Under the pieces are notes generated by a model, which saw nothing but the letters and a program-made list of their open reading frames with translations, had not been told where the DNA came from and did no database searches. Position numbers and translations under genes: made by a program. DNA of 64,000 nt, taken from positions 8,816,921 through 8,880,920 of the forward strand of contig NC_054885.1 of assembly GCF_018320785.1 (NCBI RefSeq). The letters are read 5' to 3'. Positions 12,151-25,520 of the stretch are shown piece by piece. Position 1 is the first letter of the stretch. Each line of letters starts with the position of its first letter. Source of the stretch: Cheilinus undulatus (Eukaryota; Chordata; Actinopteri; Labriformes; Labridae).

Positions 12151-12725
12151 AGTAGTGTTGTACTTAAGACCACAACCATCCGAGGCCAAGACTTGCCCGA
12201 GTGCCAGAGTGCACCAAGACCGAGACAAGACTGGGACAAGACTGGGACAAGACCAAGACCAAGAAAATTATTATTTTTTAATGTCTGCAACATTTTCAAA
12301 GCTAAAATCTCAAAACTTACCATTTTTGATCAACTAACTGTAAAACTAAATTGTAAAAAATAAATCCTTGAACGTATTTAAAAGCAACTGAAAAGTCTGG
12401 ATTATTTTAAATATCTGAAAATGAGATGTTTATCTCGATTTTTGTCAGGTGAATGAGGCCCAAAGTGTTCAGAGGTATTTCTGACTAGAAAAAAGGTGGA
12501 CTGATGTCAGAGTTTTTGCAGGTGTAGCTATTTGCTTATTTAGCCAATGCTTCTTCTTATTATCACATTAATGAAGTCGAAGAATAGCAGATCAGTGCTG
12601 GTCTTGACTGGTCCTGATGGAAAATCCTGAGTCCAGCCAGTCCAAGACTGAGACAAGACTATTCAAAATGTGATACTGAGACCAGCCCCAAGACCAAGAC
12701 CATTCTTGAGTACTACAACACTGCT
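12151..12725. mobile_element. Miniature inverted-repeat element (AGTGTTGTA ends)
   Basis: Left end reads AGTAGTGTTGTACTTAAG; the right end on the opposite strand reads AGCAGTGTTGTAGTACTCAAG from 12725, so the ends are inverted repeats. Subterminal parts are rich in CAAGACCAAGAC-type words in opposite orientation at the two ends. There is no coding capacity. Superfamily is undetermined, as no target duplication is obvious. Confidence 0.65.
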
Positions 12726-14008
12726 GTGTAGATAATGTACCTACTTAGCTTACATAGCTGCTTTGTGAGCTTAGCTTTAGCCACATTAGCTACATATCTC
12801 CATTATCTATAGCTAGTTAAATTTAGAAATATAAGCTCCAATAAATGTGGCTTAAGCAAACATGGCTATGTAGATTACATAGGTGCTTTGTGAGCTTAGC
12901 TTTAGCTACATTAGCTACATATCTCCATTATCTACAGCAAGTTAAATTTAGCAACATAAGCTCCAACAAATGTAGCTTAAGCAAACATGGCTATGTAGCT
13001 TATGTAGCTGCTTCGTGAGCTTAGCTTTGTAGCTACATAGCTACATAGCTTTGTTATCTTTTGCTAAATTAGCTTTGGCAGCGGGAGCTTCAGCAAATGC
13101 TGTAGCAAAACACCCTAAAGCTAACTTGATAATGTACCTACATAGCTTACATAGTTGCTTTGTGAGCTTAGCTTTAGCTACATATCTCCATTATCTATAG
13201 CAAGTTAAATTTAGCAACATAAGCTCCAGAAAATGTAGCTTAAGCAAACATGGCTATGTAGCTTATAAAGCTGCTTTGTGAACTTAGCGTTGTAGCTACA
13301 TAGCTTTGTAATCTTTTGCAAAGTTAGCTTTGGCAGCGGGAGCTTCAGCAAATGCTGTAGCAAAACACCCTAAAGCTAACTTGATAATGTACCTACATAG
13401 CTTACATAGTTGCTTTGTCAGCTTAGCTTTAGCTACATTAGCTACATATCTCCATTATCTATAGAAGGTTAAATTTAGCAACATAAGCTCCAATGAATGT
13501 AGCTTAAGCAAACATGGCTATGTAGCTTACATAACTGCTTTGTGAACTTAGCTTTGTAGCTACATAGCTACATAGCTTTGTTATCTTTCGCAAAGTTAGC
13601 TTTGGCAGCGGGAGCTTCAGCAATTGCTGTAGCAAAACACCCTAAAGCTAACTTGATAATGTACCTACATAGCTTACATAGTTGCTTTGTGAGCTTAGCT
13701 TTAGCCACATTAGCTACATATCTCCATTATCTGTAACAAGTTAAATTTAGCAACATAAGCTTCAGCAAATGTAGCTTAAGCAAACATGGCTGTGTAGCTT
13801 ACATAACTGCTGCGTGAGTTTAGCTGTGTAGCTACATAGCTACATAGCTACATAGCTTTGTTATCTTTTGATAAGTTAGCTTTGGCAGCGGGAGCTTCAG
13901 CAAATGCTGTAGCAAAACACCCTTAAGCTAACTTGATAATGTACCTACATAGCTTACATAGTTGCTTTGTGAGCTTAGCTTTAGCCACATTAGCTATGTA
14001 GCTAACAA
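12726..14008. repeat. Satellite array, about 250-280 bp period
   Basis: The landmark GATAATGTACC recurs near 12729, 13129, 13383, 13654 and 13934, so later units are about 254, 271 and 280 bp. The first 400-bp unit contains an internal duplication of about 130 bp. Each unit contains TAGCTACATAGCTACATAGC-type palindromic words and the landmark CAGCGGGAGCTTCAGCAA. Length differences come mainly from copy number of the TAGCTACA word. The array starts exactly where the preceding miniature element ends. Confidence 0.85.
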
Positions 14009-14794
14009 CTGACCAATTGGCTGACACACAAACAAGACATATGCTCATCTGGTGCTACTCATTCCAAATTAGGGAGAGAAACTAAAAAAGTGTTCCAACT
14101 TTAAGCTCTGGTTTCAGGAGGTTCATGGGGCCCATATTAATACCTATGAAACTAGGTGGATTAACAATTATGTCTTTTTACAAATGCTGTACAAAGAAAC
14201 ATGCTAGATTTCAATATTTTGGAGGAAGGGTAGTGACGTCACATAGATGCATTAATCTTTGTTCTACATCTTTGACTTGTACCCTGAGATAACTTCTGTT
14301 GTAACTTGGGGCTTTATGAATCAGTCTTGAGTGATTGATGTTTCTCTCTGAGAGTCGTTGTTCTTTTATTTAAATGAGACAGCGATGTGACAAGAAACTG
14401 GTTCAGTGTATTACTCAACAGCCACAAGTGTTCCAAAAGATTTTCAGTTGTTCCCTTGTCAACCTTTGATTCTCTCCAAGTAATATCAAAAGATTCAAAG
14501 AATTGGAAGAAATCTTTACATAAAGGTCAAAGCCAAAAACGAACACTGAATACCCATGACCTTTGACTCGTCAGGAAGCACTGCATTTAAAACCAGTATC
14601 CTTTGGTAATGGATTTTACACCATGGGCTCTGGAATACGTCAGAAAACTACTGTTAGCACAGTTTATCCCTGCATCTACAAATGCACAACCGCAATTCTG
14701 AAAAAGTTCAGACACTGTGTCAGTAAAAGCAGGATGCCATATTTCATTCAGAACATAAAAACACATCAGAAAAATATTAGCTCAATTTAAATTC
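14009..14794. other. Spacer, no gene seen
   Basis: AT-rich intergenic DNA without a recognisable coding frame, RNA gene or clear repeat boundary. Confidence 0.45.
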
Positions 14795-15893
14795 AGTGCT
14801 GCAACACGTGTCAAAAAAGCAGAGACAGGGTCATGTTTACCTTGTGCAACATCCCCTCTCCTTTTAACAACGGCCTGTAAACGTGTGGGAAGTGAGGAGA
14901 CCAGTTGCTGGAGTCTTGGGAGAGGAATGTTGCCCCCATTCTTGTCTTATGTAGGATTATAGCAGCTCAGCAGTCCTGGATCACTAATGTAACCCCATAC
15001 CATCAAAGATGAAGATTTTAGAACTGTGCCAGGATAACAAGCTTGATGGTCCCTTTCCTCTTTGGTCCACAGGACACAGTGTCTGTGGTTTCCAGATTCA
15101 AGTTTTGATTCATTTGACCACAGAACAGTTTTTTGCAGTCTGAGTCCTTTCAAATGAGCTGTGGCCCAGAGAAGATGGTGGAGTTTCTGGATTATGCCTG
15201 CATATGGCTTCTTCTTTGCATGATACAGGGTTTAACTTGCATTTGTGGATGGCGAAGTAAACTGTGTTGAAAGACAATGAATTCTGGAAGTGTTCATGAG
15301 GTCATGTTGTGATTTCCAGGACAGAATCATGCCTGACAGGCCTGAAAAACCATGAGCATTCAATACTGATCCTTGGCCTTGCCTCTTGCAAACAGATTTA
15401 TAAAGATTCTCTGAATCTTTTGATGATATTATACTGTGGATGGATGGGGATTCAAGTTACCCTTTCCGTTACTTGCACATCTGTATAGGCACTATTGATA
15501 CTGAGAGGTACATAAGTGTCAGAGTGGCATATGCTTCTATGCTGATGACGTCTTTCAGGGGGGTCCCTGCTTATTTCAGCAGTGGCTTGACAGTGAAAGA
15601 GTATGGGAAATAGACTGGCCTGTATGCTGTTTCAAATCTATGGCTTACAGATTGCTTACAGATTATTGTTAGAAGAAATGCTCAAACTTGCTCCTGTCCC
15701 AACTTTTTTGGAGCACGTTGCTGGCACCAAATTCAGAATGTGTGTATATTTTCACAAAACATCAGTTAATCAGTTTGAAAATCAAATATCATGTCTTTGC
15801 ACTGTGTTCAATTGAATATAACTAGAAAAGGACTTGCAAATCACTGTGCAGTTTCATTCCAATTGTACAACACGTCCCAACTTTTTTGGAACT
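14795..15893 (-). mobile_element. Degenerate Tc1/mariner-type transposon
   Basis: Ends are inverted: CAACACGTGTCAAAAAAGC on the left, and on the right CACGTCCCAACTTTTTTGGA. The minus-strand frame 15153-14947 preserves transposase motifs VLWSNESK (region of the second catalytic Asp) and LMVWGYIS, with stops elsewhere. About 1.1 kb remains, so it is deleted and inactive. Same family as the copies at 2.7, 23.1 and 24.1 kb. Confidence 0.82.
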
Positions 15894-16624
15894 GAGGTGG
15901 GTATACGGACACATCCTATCCCTTAAACAGTGGATTACTGTGTTGCTAAATGGTATTAAATAATTTTTAAGATCCTGATTTGTTGTGGTTGTGGGATGTT
16001 GAAACTCTGAGTTCTATCACACAGCTCTGCTTGCTCACATTTGAGAATGTCCTGTTCCTTTTTAAGTCTTTGACTTTGTTAATTCAAATGCTTTTCTGCC
16101 TGAAGAAAAATATGCAAATAAGTTAAATTGTTTTTTTATCTGAAGCCATCAAATGACTGAAGATGCCCCTGAATGCTCCCTTAAAATGTTCCATGTTGTT
16201 CCCTCTTAAGGCACAAATATTCCCTGTGGTTTTATAGGCTGCCTTCTAAACTGAATCAACATTCCTCCCATATTTATGTGACTATGGAGGAGCCTGAGGC
16301 CACTATAAAGTGAAAGATTAACTACAGCTGTCTGCAGGTTTGTTGATGAGAGAGTGTGATAACGGGATGACTCTGCTTTTGTGAGAACAGATGTCTAATC
16401 AGATCTGTGAAGATATTTTAGAAGAAAAAACATTTCTGTTATGTGATGGATATTTAGTTGATCCCCATTTGGGTGGATGTGGCTGAAGTGTGGTCAGAAT
16501 GAAATTCTCTACAAAGGATTTGAACAAAAGACCAGAGCAATTTTAAACACTCAACAGCCTCAAATATGGCGATCAGTAAGCAGAAACTAAAACACTCAAC
16601 AAAGAGCTTTAACAAGGCACACAT
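15894..16624. other. Spacer, no gene seen
   Basis: Unassigned AT-rich DNA between two transposons; no exon-like or RNA-like signal. Confidence 0.45.
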
Positions 16625-16627
16625 TAA

Positions 16628-17248
16628 GGCCCCGTCCACACGGAAACGAATTCGGGTGTATACTCAAAAGTTTTGTGTAGTGTTGGCATTTCATCCACAC
16701 GGAAACAGCGTTTCGGGTTTCTGTAAACAATACTTTTTGAAAACGGGTCCCAGAGTGCACAAATTCATAAATGACTACCGTTTCGTCTCCGTGTGGACAG
16801 CTATCTGCATCTTTCTTGAAACAATTACGTCACAGATAGCGTAGCTCTCTTGGCGCCTGCGCGGGTCCAGCCAAAACAACAATGGCAGACTACAGGGTTG
16901 TGTTCGTGCTGCAGAAGCTACTGAGCTTGTTATGGCTTTAACAGCAAAATCTGATGCTCCTTCACTAACGCTGCGAAACGCATACACCATATGTTCTTAA
17001 ATCCAACATGGAGAACAACCAGAAGGGCAACTAGAAGAAAGTTAGTGTCAGTTTTCTGTGATCTTCTTCTTCTCCTTTGGTGCATTTCTGTGCGCCACGT
17101 ACAGGCTTGGCATATGCACTACAGCATTTTCAGTCATTTCAGTGGTTCCGTGTTTATGTTATGCGGATATTTCCTGAAAAGATTCCGTCTTTACAGAAAA
17201 CTTTTCAAAACAAATGCAGTATATTTTCGTCTCTGTGTGGACGGGGCC
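16628..17248. mobile_element. Harbinger-like miniature element with TAA duplication
   Basis: Terminal inverted repeats GGCCCCGTCCACACGGAAAC (left) and, read on the other strand, GGCCCCGTCCACACAGAGAC (right). Both ends are flanked directly by TAA (16625-16627 and 17249-17251), the three-base target duplication typical of PIF/Harbinger elements. The interior is CpG-containing and non-coding. Ends and duplication are seen directly; the superfamily is inferred from duplication length. Confidence 0.8.
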
Positions 17249-17394
17249 TAAAGCTGCTAATATCTGCATGTTATCATAATCTTTTTGAGCCTGTAAGCTT
17301 GCTTACTTTGGTGTATAAGCCCACCAGACCTGTCGAAGGGAAAACAGATTTCAGCAAAGTGATGTCAATTAAATGAAAATATGTAATGTAAAAT

Positions 17395-19565
17395 AAGTGG
17401 CTGCATAACTGTTTATCCCCTTCAAGTCAGTATTTAGTAGCTGCACCTTTGGCTGCAATCACAGCGCTGAGTCTGCATGGATAGATCTCAATCAGGTTGC
17501 AGCACGGCAAATTTACCCCATTCTCCTTTGCAAAACTGCTCAAGCGCTGTCAGATTGCATGGGAATTAGGCCCTTTTCAAGTCCAGTCACAGATTCTCTG
17601 TTAGACTGAGGTCTAGCCTTTGACTCCAGAACAATTGCCTTTATTGTCTTTTAAGCATTTCAGTGTAGCTTTCGCCGTATTCTTCTGGTCATTGTCGTAG
17701 TGGAAAATAAATCTTCTCCCAAACTGTATTTCTCCAGTGTGTGGCAGTTTTTCCCTGCTGCTGGTGAACAAATGAAATATGGAGTTCTGCCAGCTGACAG
17801 AATTTTATTTCTTTGCAAAGAAAGGTCAATCAACACACCCACACGAGCAGTCAGTATGCTGAAAGACCCAGAACATGGGGAGACTAATGGCTCAGTTATA
17901 CTTTCCGCACGGACAAAACCTGATGCGTAATCACGATGCGGAAACGTCTGGTGCATTTATACCGAGCGCCGGCTTCCTCTTCGCCGCAAACTGATATTCT
18001 CCAAAAAGCCATGGGGCAGTGTCTTCAAGAATCATGTCTGTTGCGTGTTTAATGCAAGTCATAGAGGAAGATTTGTTGATCATGTAGAACCATGAAGAGG
18101 AGCTGCTGTGTTTACTGTTGTTGTTAGAGCATAAAAGAGAAAGGAGATGGTCCATTCGGCCACTCAATCAAGAGAGGAAGGACGAGGGGGAGTACAATAT
18201 TCTTGTACGGCCAATGCGAGAGATAGATGAGGAAGTACATGGCAGTCACTGTGATCTTTCAAAGAACAATCATACAGGTATTTATATTTTCTGACTTCTG
18301 TCTCCAAAAACTCCTCAAAATCGGCCATTCTGACGTGTGCCACATCTGTGTCTGTAAAAACTTTGGGGATGTGCGCGGACAGATGAAAATTGGCCGCGCA
18401 GAACCCCTGCGAAGTGGCTTGCCTTAATATTTGACGTCAAGTTCAATGCATGGACACTCATGACCTCCCGGATGCGTCAAGCATAAAACAGGCTTAAAAC
18501 ATGTATGCTTGAGAAAAAAAGGTAGGAACACAGGTAAGGTATGCTTGACACCCCTCTGTCAGGAAGAATCCACACCTGGACAGGGCTTTGTTCCAGGCAG
18601 TCTGGACATCACAATTTAAAACACAAAAGGACCTTTTGATTCAGTCATGGACTCCAGGTTTAATACATATTCAGGAACTAGCATAGTCACCTTTGTTGCT
18701 TCGTGTTTACATATGCAGTGAAGTCAACACCTTCCTAGCCCTATCGTTTTCCCATGTCTGTGAAAAGAGAACAGTGGGGGGTGTTGGGGAGAACATGAGA
18801 CAAAGAAGCTGTAGAGAGGCATCCCCACAGCATGATGCTGCCATCACCGTGCTTCACAGTGGGGGATGGTGTGTTTATGCTGATGTGCAGTGTTTGGCAT
18901 CTGGTCTGATAGCCAAAAAAGCAAAATTTTGGTCTCATCAGACTTTTCTTCACTTGACCATGGAATCTCCCACATGCCTTTTGGTGAACTCTAGTCCAGA
19001 TTTAATAAATTTGTGAGGACGGCCTGATCCAGGCAGATCGACACATGCGCCATATTCCTTTCATTTCTTGATGATGATTTTATTGAACTCTGAGGGATGT
19101 TCATCGCCTGTTTTATTTCTGTATCCATCTCCTGACTTTTCAAGTACTTTTTCTCTGAGTTGCTTGGGGTGTTCTTTTGTCTTCATGATGTCATGGTTGC
19201 CAGGATTACTGATTAACCTTCCAGACACAGGTATCTTTATACTATAATCACTTAAGACACATTTACTGCAGTCAGATGATCCCCTTTTCACAAATTGTGA
19301 GACTACTTTTCCAATCGGCTGGACCTCTGTTGAATTAGGTCAGTCACTTTAAATGGGTGAATATTAAAGAATGAATTTACTTGGCTTTACATATTTTTAT
19401 TTAATTGACATTACTCTGTAGAGGTCTGTTTTCACTTTGACAGTAAAGAGGGTGTTTTTTTTTGCATTTCTTTTGGTCAAAAAAGTGAAATTATATTGAC
19501 CATGATTGATTTATGAAATAAATAAAAGGGTAAAACATCAAAGAGGGTGAAAACTTTTTATAGAC
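17395..19565 (-). mobile_element. Tc1/mariner-type element, antisense transposase, interrupted
   Basis: The segments about 17395-17775 and 18790-19565 read as antisense Tc1-like transposase; the minus frame 18953-18741 keeps PTVKHGDGSIMLWGC. Between them lies about 1 kb that does not fit the transposase and appears to be later insertion and decay. The right end matches the right end of the fragment at 1.3-1.8 kb. It is inactive. Confidence 0.75.
17888..18494. mobile_element. Possible miniature element nested in the Tc1 copy
   Basis: The left edge GGCTCAGTTATACTTTCCGC and the right edge on the opposite strand, AGCCTGTTTTATGCTTGACG, are weakly similar inverted ends. The stretch between is richer in CpG than its surroundings and interrupts the transposase homology. 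Boundaries and class are uncertain. Confidence 0.4.
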
Positions 19566-22500
19566 AACGTTGCTGTAAACTCTTGGTCACTTTCTCGGAA
19601 TCTTTTCCAAATAAATTGGAGCAGCCTGAGTTGTGGAAACACTTCACAACAAAGAAAAAGTCCCTGAGTAAGAGTATGTTGTGGACACAAGTGGCCCGTA
19701 CATGAGGGTTTAACAGAAACACAGCTCCCGATGTGGGTTTTTCCTTTGTGGCTCTTAATGAAGACACACTGAAAAAACAGATTTTGACCCTTAGTATTTG
19801 TAACATTTAATTATTACGTTTGTTTCACCGATTTAAATGTGTAATTCAATCCTTCCTATACTTTTTGACTAATTTCAAAATGTGCTGTCTCCATTTCAAA
19901 TGAGTTGATTTTAATTGTGCAAAAGTAACATAAAAAAACTGTGTTCAAATAAGTTGGTTTGAAATGTGTTAAAATAACATGAAAAAAATTGTGTTAAACT
20001 AAAGTGATTTTAATTTTAAAAATGTGTTCAGGCTAGTTGATTTTAATTGTGTACCAGGAACATAAAAATATTGTGTTCAAATGAGGACCACACACTGCCC
20101 TGTGTGAGCATGTGCATGACAAATCTGCAGTTTTCCCAGAATGCCTTTGGGCACTAAACCTTTATGCACTCAGTTTGCTCCTGCTGTCTTGGCCAGGACA
20201 CCCTTGAAAAAAAGATTTTTAATCTCAGTGAGGTTTTCTCCTGGTTACTTAAAGGTTAGATCAAATGATTAAATGAAATGCACCATGAGTGGAGTTGCTG
20301 TCTCAATTAAAGATGTCCGGCCTATAGGGGGTAAGTGGATTGTGATTAATGTCAAAGAATGGAAAATGATATATTGACATTGGTGAAACTTCACCTATTG
20401 TCTCAGGAGATGACTGACAGTCATTGCTGCAATTGGTGGCATAAGTTAGTCAACCTCAAGTGAAATGGTAACATTAACAAAAACCTATATCAGTGAGAAC
20501 TATTTGACACTTTAAGGAAAGCAGTTACCTACAATATACTCATCTTACTTTACTGTGTACTTAATTTGAGCACATATACCTTTAATTTGTAATTACTTAA
20601 AAATAATAAGTTGAGTCAACTTAAAAACAATTATGGAATCTAGGCAAATTTCTTTTGTGCAACTGCTAAAATTGATAAAATTGAGTTAATTCAACTCCAC
20701 TCATTCCAGTCTGTCTAACCTAGGTTTAGTTGACTTTTCTTAAAATTTTTAGCACCAGCTACACAAAATTATTAAGTTAAACTTACCTATATTGTTCATC
20801 TGAGATTACTTAAAAACATTAAGTTCAGTCAACAAAAAAAATATATTTAGATCTAGATAAACATATTGTGTGCAACTGCTAAACTTAATAAAATTAAGTA
20901 GGATCAACAAAACTTTTTTCCAGTGCAGGTAGAGTGTTAGTACCTGGAGTCAGGCAGGCACAAGGTAGAAAGTAAACCACAGCAGATATCCACAGGGAAT
21001 ATGGATCAATAAAAGAGTGCCATTATGAATGTTAACTCAAGACGCTTTACACAACGGGCAGGTCTAAACCATGTTTTTGGTTAAATTATCAATAAAGACC
21101 AAACATTTATCTTAACCTTTCCATGTTTGTCTTTGATCTGAGAATGACTGGACCAATCAACCTCGTTTAGGGAGAGGTGGGTGTGGTTGAGTCACACTGT
21201 AAGCTCATACACAATGGCAGATGTAGTTATAGCGGCAGTTTTTTATAAAACCGGACAACAATTCGTTACTGACAGAAAAGCAGCAGACCACACTGAAAGC
21301 TTTTCTTGGTAGAAAAGACTATTTTGCACCCAACTGGGAAGGCAAGAGCAAATTTACCAGCGTTTACTATTTGCTGATAGTGAACAATGACATACACTGC
21401 CTGTAAAACTCATGATATTTAGTTGAGGCATGCCCACTAAGTTATATGTTTTGTCATTGACAGAGAGCATTGGTCTAAAAATCCTCTTTGGTTCGAAACA
21501 ACATCTATGGGCTGTTGCCCAGTTGGATGTGAATTAAATGTGACACAGGCTTTCTGTCTTATCAAGTTAATGTCTGAAAACTGATCATTCTTGTAGCAAT
21601 GACTACATGATGATTATGAAAAGGGGAGGTAATTAAGGCAGTTGAAGTTGAGCAACTCTTGCATTCACCTTAACATTCGCAGTGATAATGGACAGATTTA
21701 CACTTGTTAGTCATAGCTTTGACATGACATCACGAGCCTGCCTGGCAGGCAAGAAAGGCCTCCTATGGCTGTACACTATGGAGAAGTTGACAAGCTTGTT
21801 TGCTGCCTAAACATGTTTAAACTGGCTTTATGTTCATGTTTTTGAATGTAAAGGAGTTTTCATTTATATGCCATAACAAATGAGGAGACGAGCTTTGGTT
21901 GAACTGCAGAACAGCAAGATCAATGAGAATCAGGAATAGAAGCTCTATTGTCTGGCAGTAGGGACAGAAAGACTTCTCCTAACCCTGACACCAAATACCA
22001 TGTAACTTGATCAGTACATAAATAGTACAAAGTAAAAGTGGCAGACCTCCAGGCTGAAGAGGAAAAGGATCACCAAGACTTTATCAACACAAAGTTCAAC
22101 AGCCAGCATCAGTGGTGGTGTTGGGGTGTATAAGTGCCCATTACGTGGGTCACTTGCGCATCTGTGTTTTTTCAGTTCATTTGGGCAACATAACTGACAA
22201 GCTTTTACATCCACCTTACTGAAAACCTAGTTTCCCACTGTGTAAATAGGGGGGTTTAAGGAAGGAACTGTGATCAAATTTGTAGTAAATGTGTTTGAAA
22301 ATATCAGGAGACATGTCAGCCATTTGCTAACTAAACTAAATTACTGATGCTGTTCATGCGGTCTCAGTCTTCCACACTGTTTTACTCATATCTGAAATCT
22401 CTCGTATCATTTTTTTTGATTTTTGAAAGTTTAACATTCCACACCCCGCTGTAAAGATTTGGTGATTACTTAAGCTCACCACAGGTCAGTACACAAGCGT

Positions 22501-22979
22501 CTGCTTAAAGCTTGTCAGGCCTCGAGTGCTTAGTTACAGCTGCTAACCAAGGATTGGACAGTAGTCATTTTAGGGAGGAGCTTAGCGAAGGGTCAATTCT
22601 GCGTGAGTTACATTAACATTAACCTGATACACTGGATAGACAGTCTCTTATATCTTTTACAAAGGGTAAATTTCACATTCATCTGGAAAACCTCCCAAAC
22701 AAGTGTTTTTAAAAGGGAATGACTTTTCAAGAAATTCTGGGAAGGTGATTGGACGAACGTTCTGTTTGTCACATGCATTACAGGCCAATCAGAGCATCAA
22801 GACAAAATAAGATAGACATGTGCAGCTCTGGTAGTAACCTGAGCTTGACAGACAGGCAGTGCCGTAGTTTATGAATGGTGGAGCCTGTTCGTAGGTAAAC
22901 CCATGATGAAACCGGTTTTGGGAAGTGCAATAACATTTCCTCTGCTACGAGAAGCTTTCAGTGCAGCTTTTTGCTGTTA
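19566..22979. other. Long AT-rich spacer with dispersed repeat pieces
   Basis: No gene seen over 3.4 kb. Positions 19.8-20.9 kb are full of short related words (GTGTTCAAATAAGTTG, TTAAGTTGAGTCAAC) and look like a decayed element. A piece near 20.14-20.33 kb (CAGAATGCCTTTGG and CACCATGAGTG) also occurs in the last introns of the three tandem keratins, for example near 29.85, 41.42 and 54.69 kb, so it is a dispersed repeat. The remainder is unassigned. Confidence 0.5.
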
Positions 22980-23049
22980 TCTTGATACAGAAATGTGGCC
23001 CAGTTCGGATAAAACTTGCCATACCACAGCTACATCCTAGCTTAACTCT

Positions 23050-23535
23050 ACATTGGTGGTAGCCATTGCTACCCAATACATGTATAAATCCTGCCCATGG
23101 CTACCGCCTCATTCTCCTCAAGTGATGCTGATCAGTCAGATCTGTTTTCAGACCTGGCTTAATCATTTCAGGCAGGAGCTTTTAAAGATGGATTTGCCTG
23201 ATGACAGACATGGAATCTGGCCAGTCCATCTGCTTTGCAGGGTTACAACAGCATGGCTTCACGATATAAGAGTGAAGGTGCTAGACTGGCCTGCATGCAG
23301 TCCAGACCAGTTTCCTATTGAAGATATATGGAGCTTTAAAAAGCACAAAATACAACAATGGAAACCCTGCTGTGTAACTTAAATTTCCATCAAGTGAGAA
23401 TGGTACAAATTCGACTTTCAATGTGCCAACAATTAGTATCTTCAGTCTAAAATTCTTACAGGGCTGTTAAATGGAAAGGTGATGTGTCCCAATTTTTTTG
23501 GAAGGTATTGCAGGCATCAAATTCAAAATGTGTGC
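23050..23535 (+). mobile_element. Tc1-like transposase fragment
   Basis: Frame 23053-23382 contains VTTAWLHDIRVKVLDWPACS followed by a PIEDIW motif, corresponding to the C-terminal catalytic part (the glutamate region) of fish Tc1-like transposases. The right edge carries GTGTCCCAATTTTTTTGGAA, the terminal repeat of this family. The N-terminal half is missing. Confidence 0.8.
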
Positions 23536-24139
23536 CAGAACTCTTCCTAATTTCAAACACTACATGTGCTGCAGCATTTTGGACCAGCTGAAGAATCTAG
23601 AGACCAGGGCAGTCTGTTAAAAGGATCCTACAAGAATCCAAACTATAGCTAACAAATGCATGGACAGCTCTTTTATTCTGCATCATCCTGAGACAGGATA
23701 TGCCAGTTTTCTTTTCTTTTCTTTTTTTTTTTTGATGATTTAAAGGTGAAAAAAGGCATGTGGGAGTTGAAAGACATATCTCTTTTCTTCCATAGAGGTA
23801 GACCCATAACTCACTGAAAGGTAATTGGACACCAGATCCCCTCGGGGGAGAGGGAACTCAACCAACTGGCTCAGCCTGCTTTCAATGATGCTAACACCTA
23901 ACGAACAAAAGGATATAGAAGAATAAAGTGATGGATGAAAGAATGGATAGAGATGCAATGACGTTAATCGTTGATTCAACAGGTCGTATGCCTTTGTTTA
24001 GACTGTGCAGCTGTTATACTCATCTTTCACACTTTTGCAGCTTTCAATTGGTTTGAGGGTAAAGTTTGTAAGATTAGAACACAGGTTTTGATCACACTGC
24101 TCTTCAAAGACTGAAACCAGAGCTGATTATAAACCACAA

Positions 24140-25520
24140 TTCCAAAAAACATGGGACATTGTGTAAAATGTGAATAAAAACAGAATACAGTCATCTGCAA
24201 ACACTTTAACTTAATAGAATTAATACAGCAGAGAGATAAGGTATTAAATGACAAGATTTTTCTTTTCTTCTTGAATTTGGAAATGTACATGCTAACTGAA
24301 TTTGATGCCTGTAACATGTTTGAAAAAAGTTGGGACGCAAGCATTTACCGTGTTACATCACTTTTTCTTCCAGTAACACTTTGTTAGACACTTATTTTTG
24401 AAGTAGTGAAAGTAGTGAAAGTTGAACAAGTTTACAAAAGAGGGCTTGTACTTTACAAGGCACTGTATATTTCCAATGGGAGACAGGTCTGGACAGCATA
24501 AAGTGCAGTCTACGCCTACACTTGATGACTTTTACTTGAGATTAAGTTCTTCTTACAAAGTTTTCTGTACATTTTTGTCGTTTGAGTTCAGCTGTATAAA
24601 ACAATTTCTTTTGTCACAGTAAAGTTTATCTTATCTTTTTTTATCTTACACCTTTTTATTGTGAAGCCATGATGTTGTAACTTGTGCAGGGAAAGCAGGG
24701 ATGTTCCTAAAAAGATGTCTGAATGGAAGCTCATGTTGCTCCAAAACCTGCATGCACCTCTCAGCATAAATTATGCAGTCACAGATGTGCAAGTTACCCA
24801 TTCTACAGACACCAATACACCCCAAAACCATCACAGATATTGGCTTTGGAACTTTGCATCATAAACTATGTTGGTGCTTCTTTTATTCTTCAGCCTAGAT
24901 GACCCAGCAGCCATTATTTCCAAAACGAATGTGAAATCTGGAATCATCGGATCATAGCACACTTTTCCACTTTAGGCCAGTCCATCTCAGATGAGCTCAG
25001 GTCCAGGTAAGAAGGCACTGATTCTTGATGTTGCTGATATGCTTAGTTATATTATTACTAAATTCCAAGGATCAAAAGGTCATTCGTAATAGTTGTGTTT
25101 TGGCCTTTGGCCTTACTTGCTGAGATTTTTCCACATTCTCCAAATATTTTGATGCTACAGGTGCTGGTTTGTCTAAATTCCTTGCAGTTACATGTTGAGT
25201 GACATGTTCATAAACTGTTGGACTATTTCCCCATGCAGTCTTTAACAAAGAGGAGAACCTCAGCCCATTGTTAATTGTGAACAACTGCACATTTTCCGAG
25301 GAGCACCTTTTATACCACTTTTTGCCAAACAACTGTCCTGTCCTGTCCCAACTTTTTTGGAACACACTGCAGACATCAGATTCAGAATGTTTATCTATGC
25401 CCACGGAGGAGATGCCTTAATGATATCTTGTCTTTGTCCGGTATTCAACTGGAAATAAGAAATGGATTGTCAAATCACTTTTTTCTTCACATTTCACGAG
25501 GTGTCCAAACTTTTTTGGAA
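24140..25520 (-). mobile_element. Tc1-like transposon, near full length but decayed
   Basis: Outer ends are inverted: TTCCAAAAAACATGGGACAT on the left, TTCCAAAAAAGTTTGGACAC from the right. A second, inner pair lies at about 24308-24335 and 25346-25374, giving nested subterminal repeats. The minus-strand frame 25404-25072 resembles the N-terminal DNA-binding region, and 24834-24646 keeps GNLHICDCIIYAERCMQVLE. Frames are broken by stops and shifts. Confidence 0.82.
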
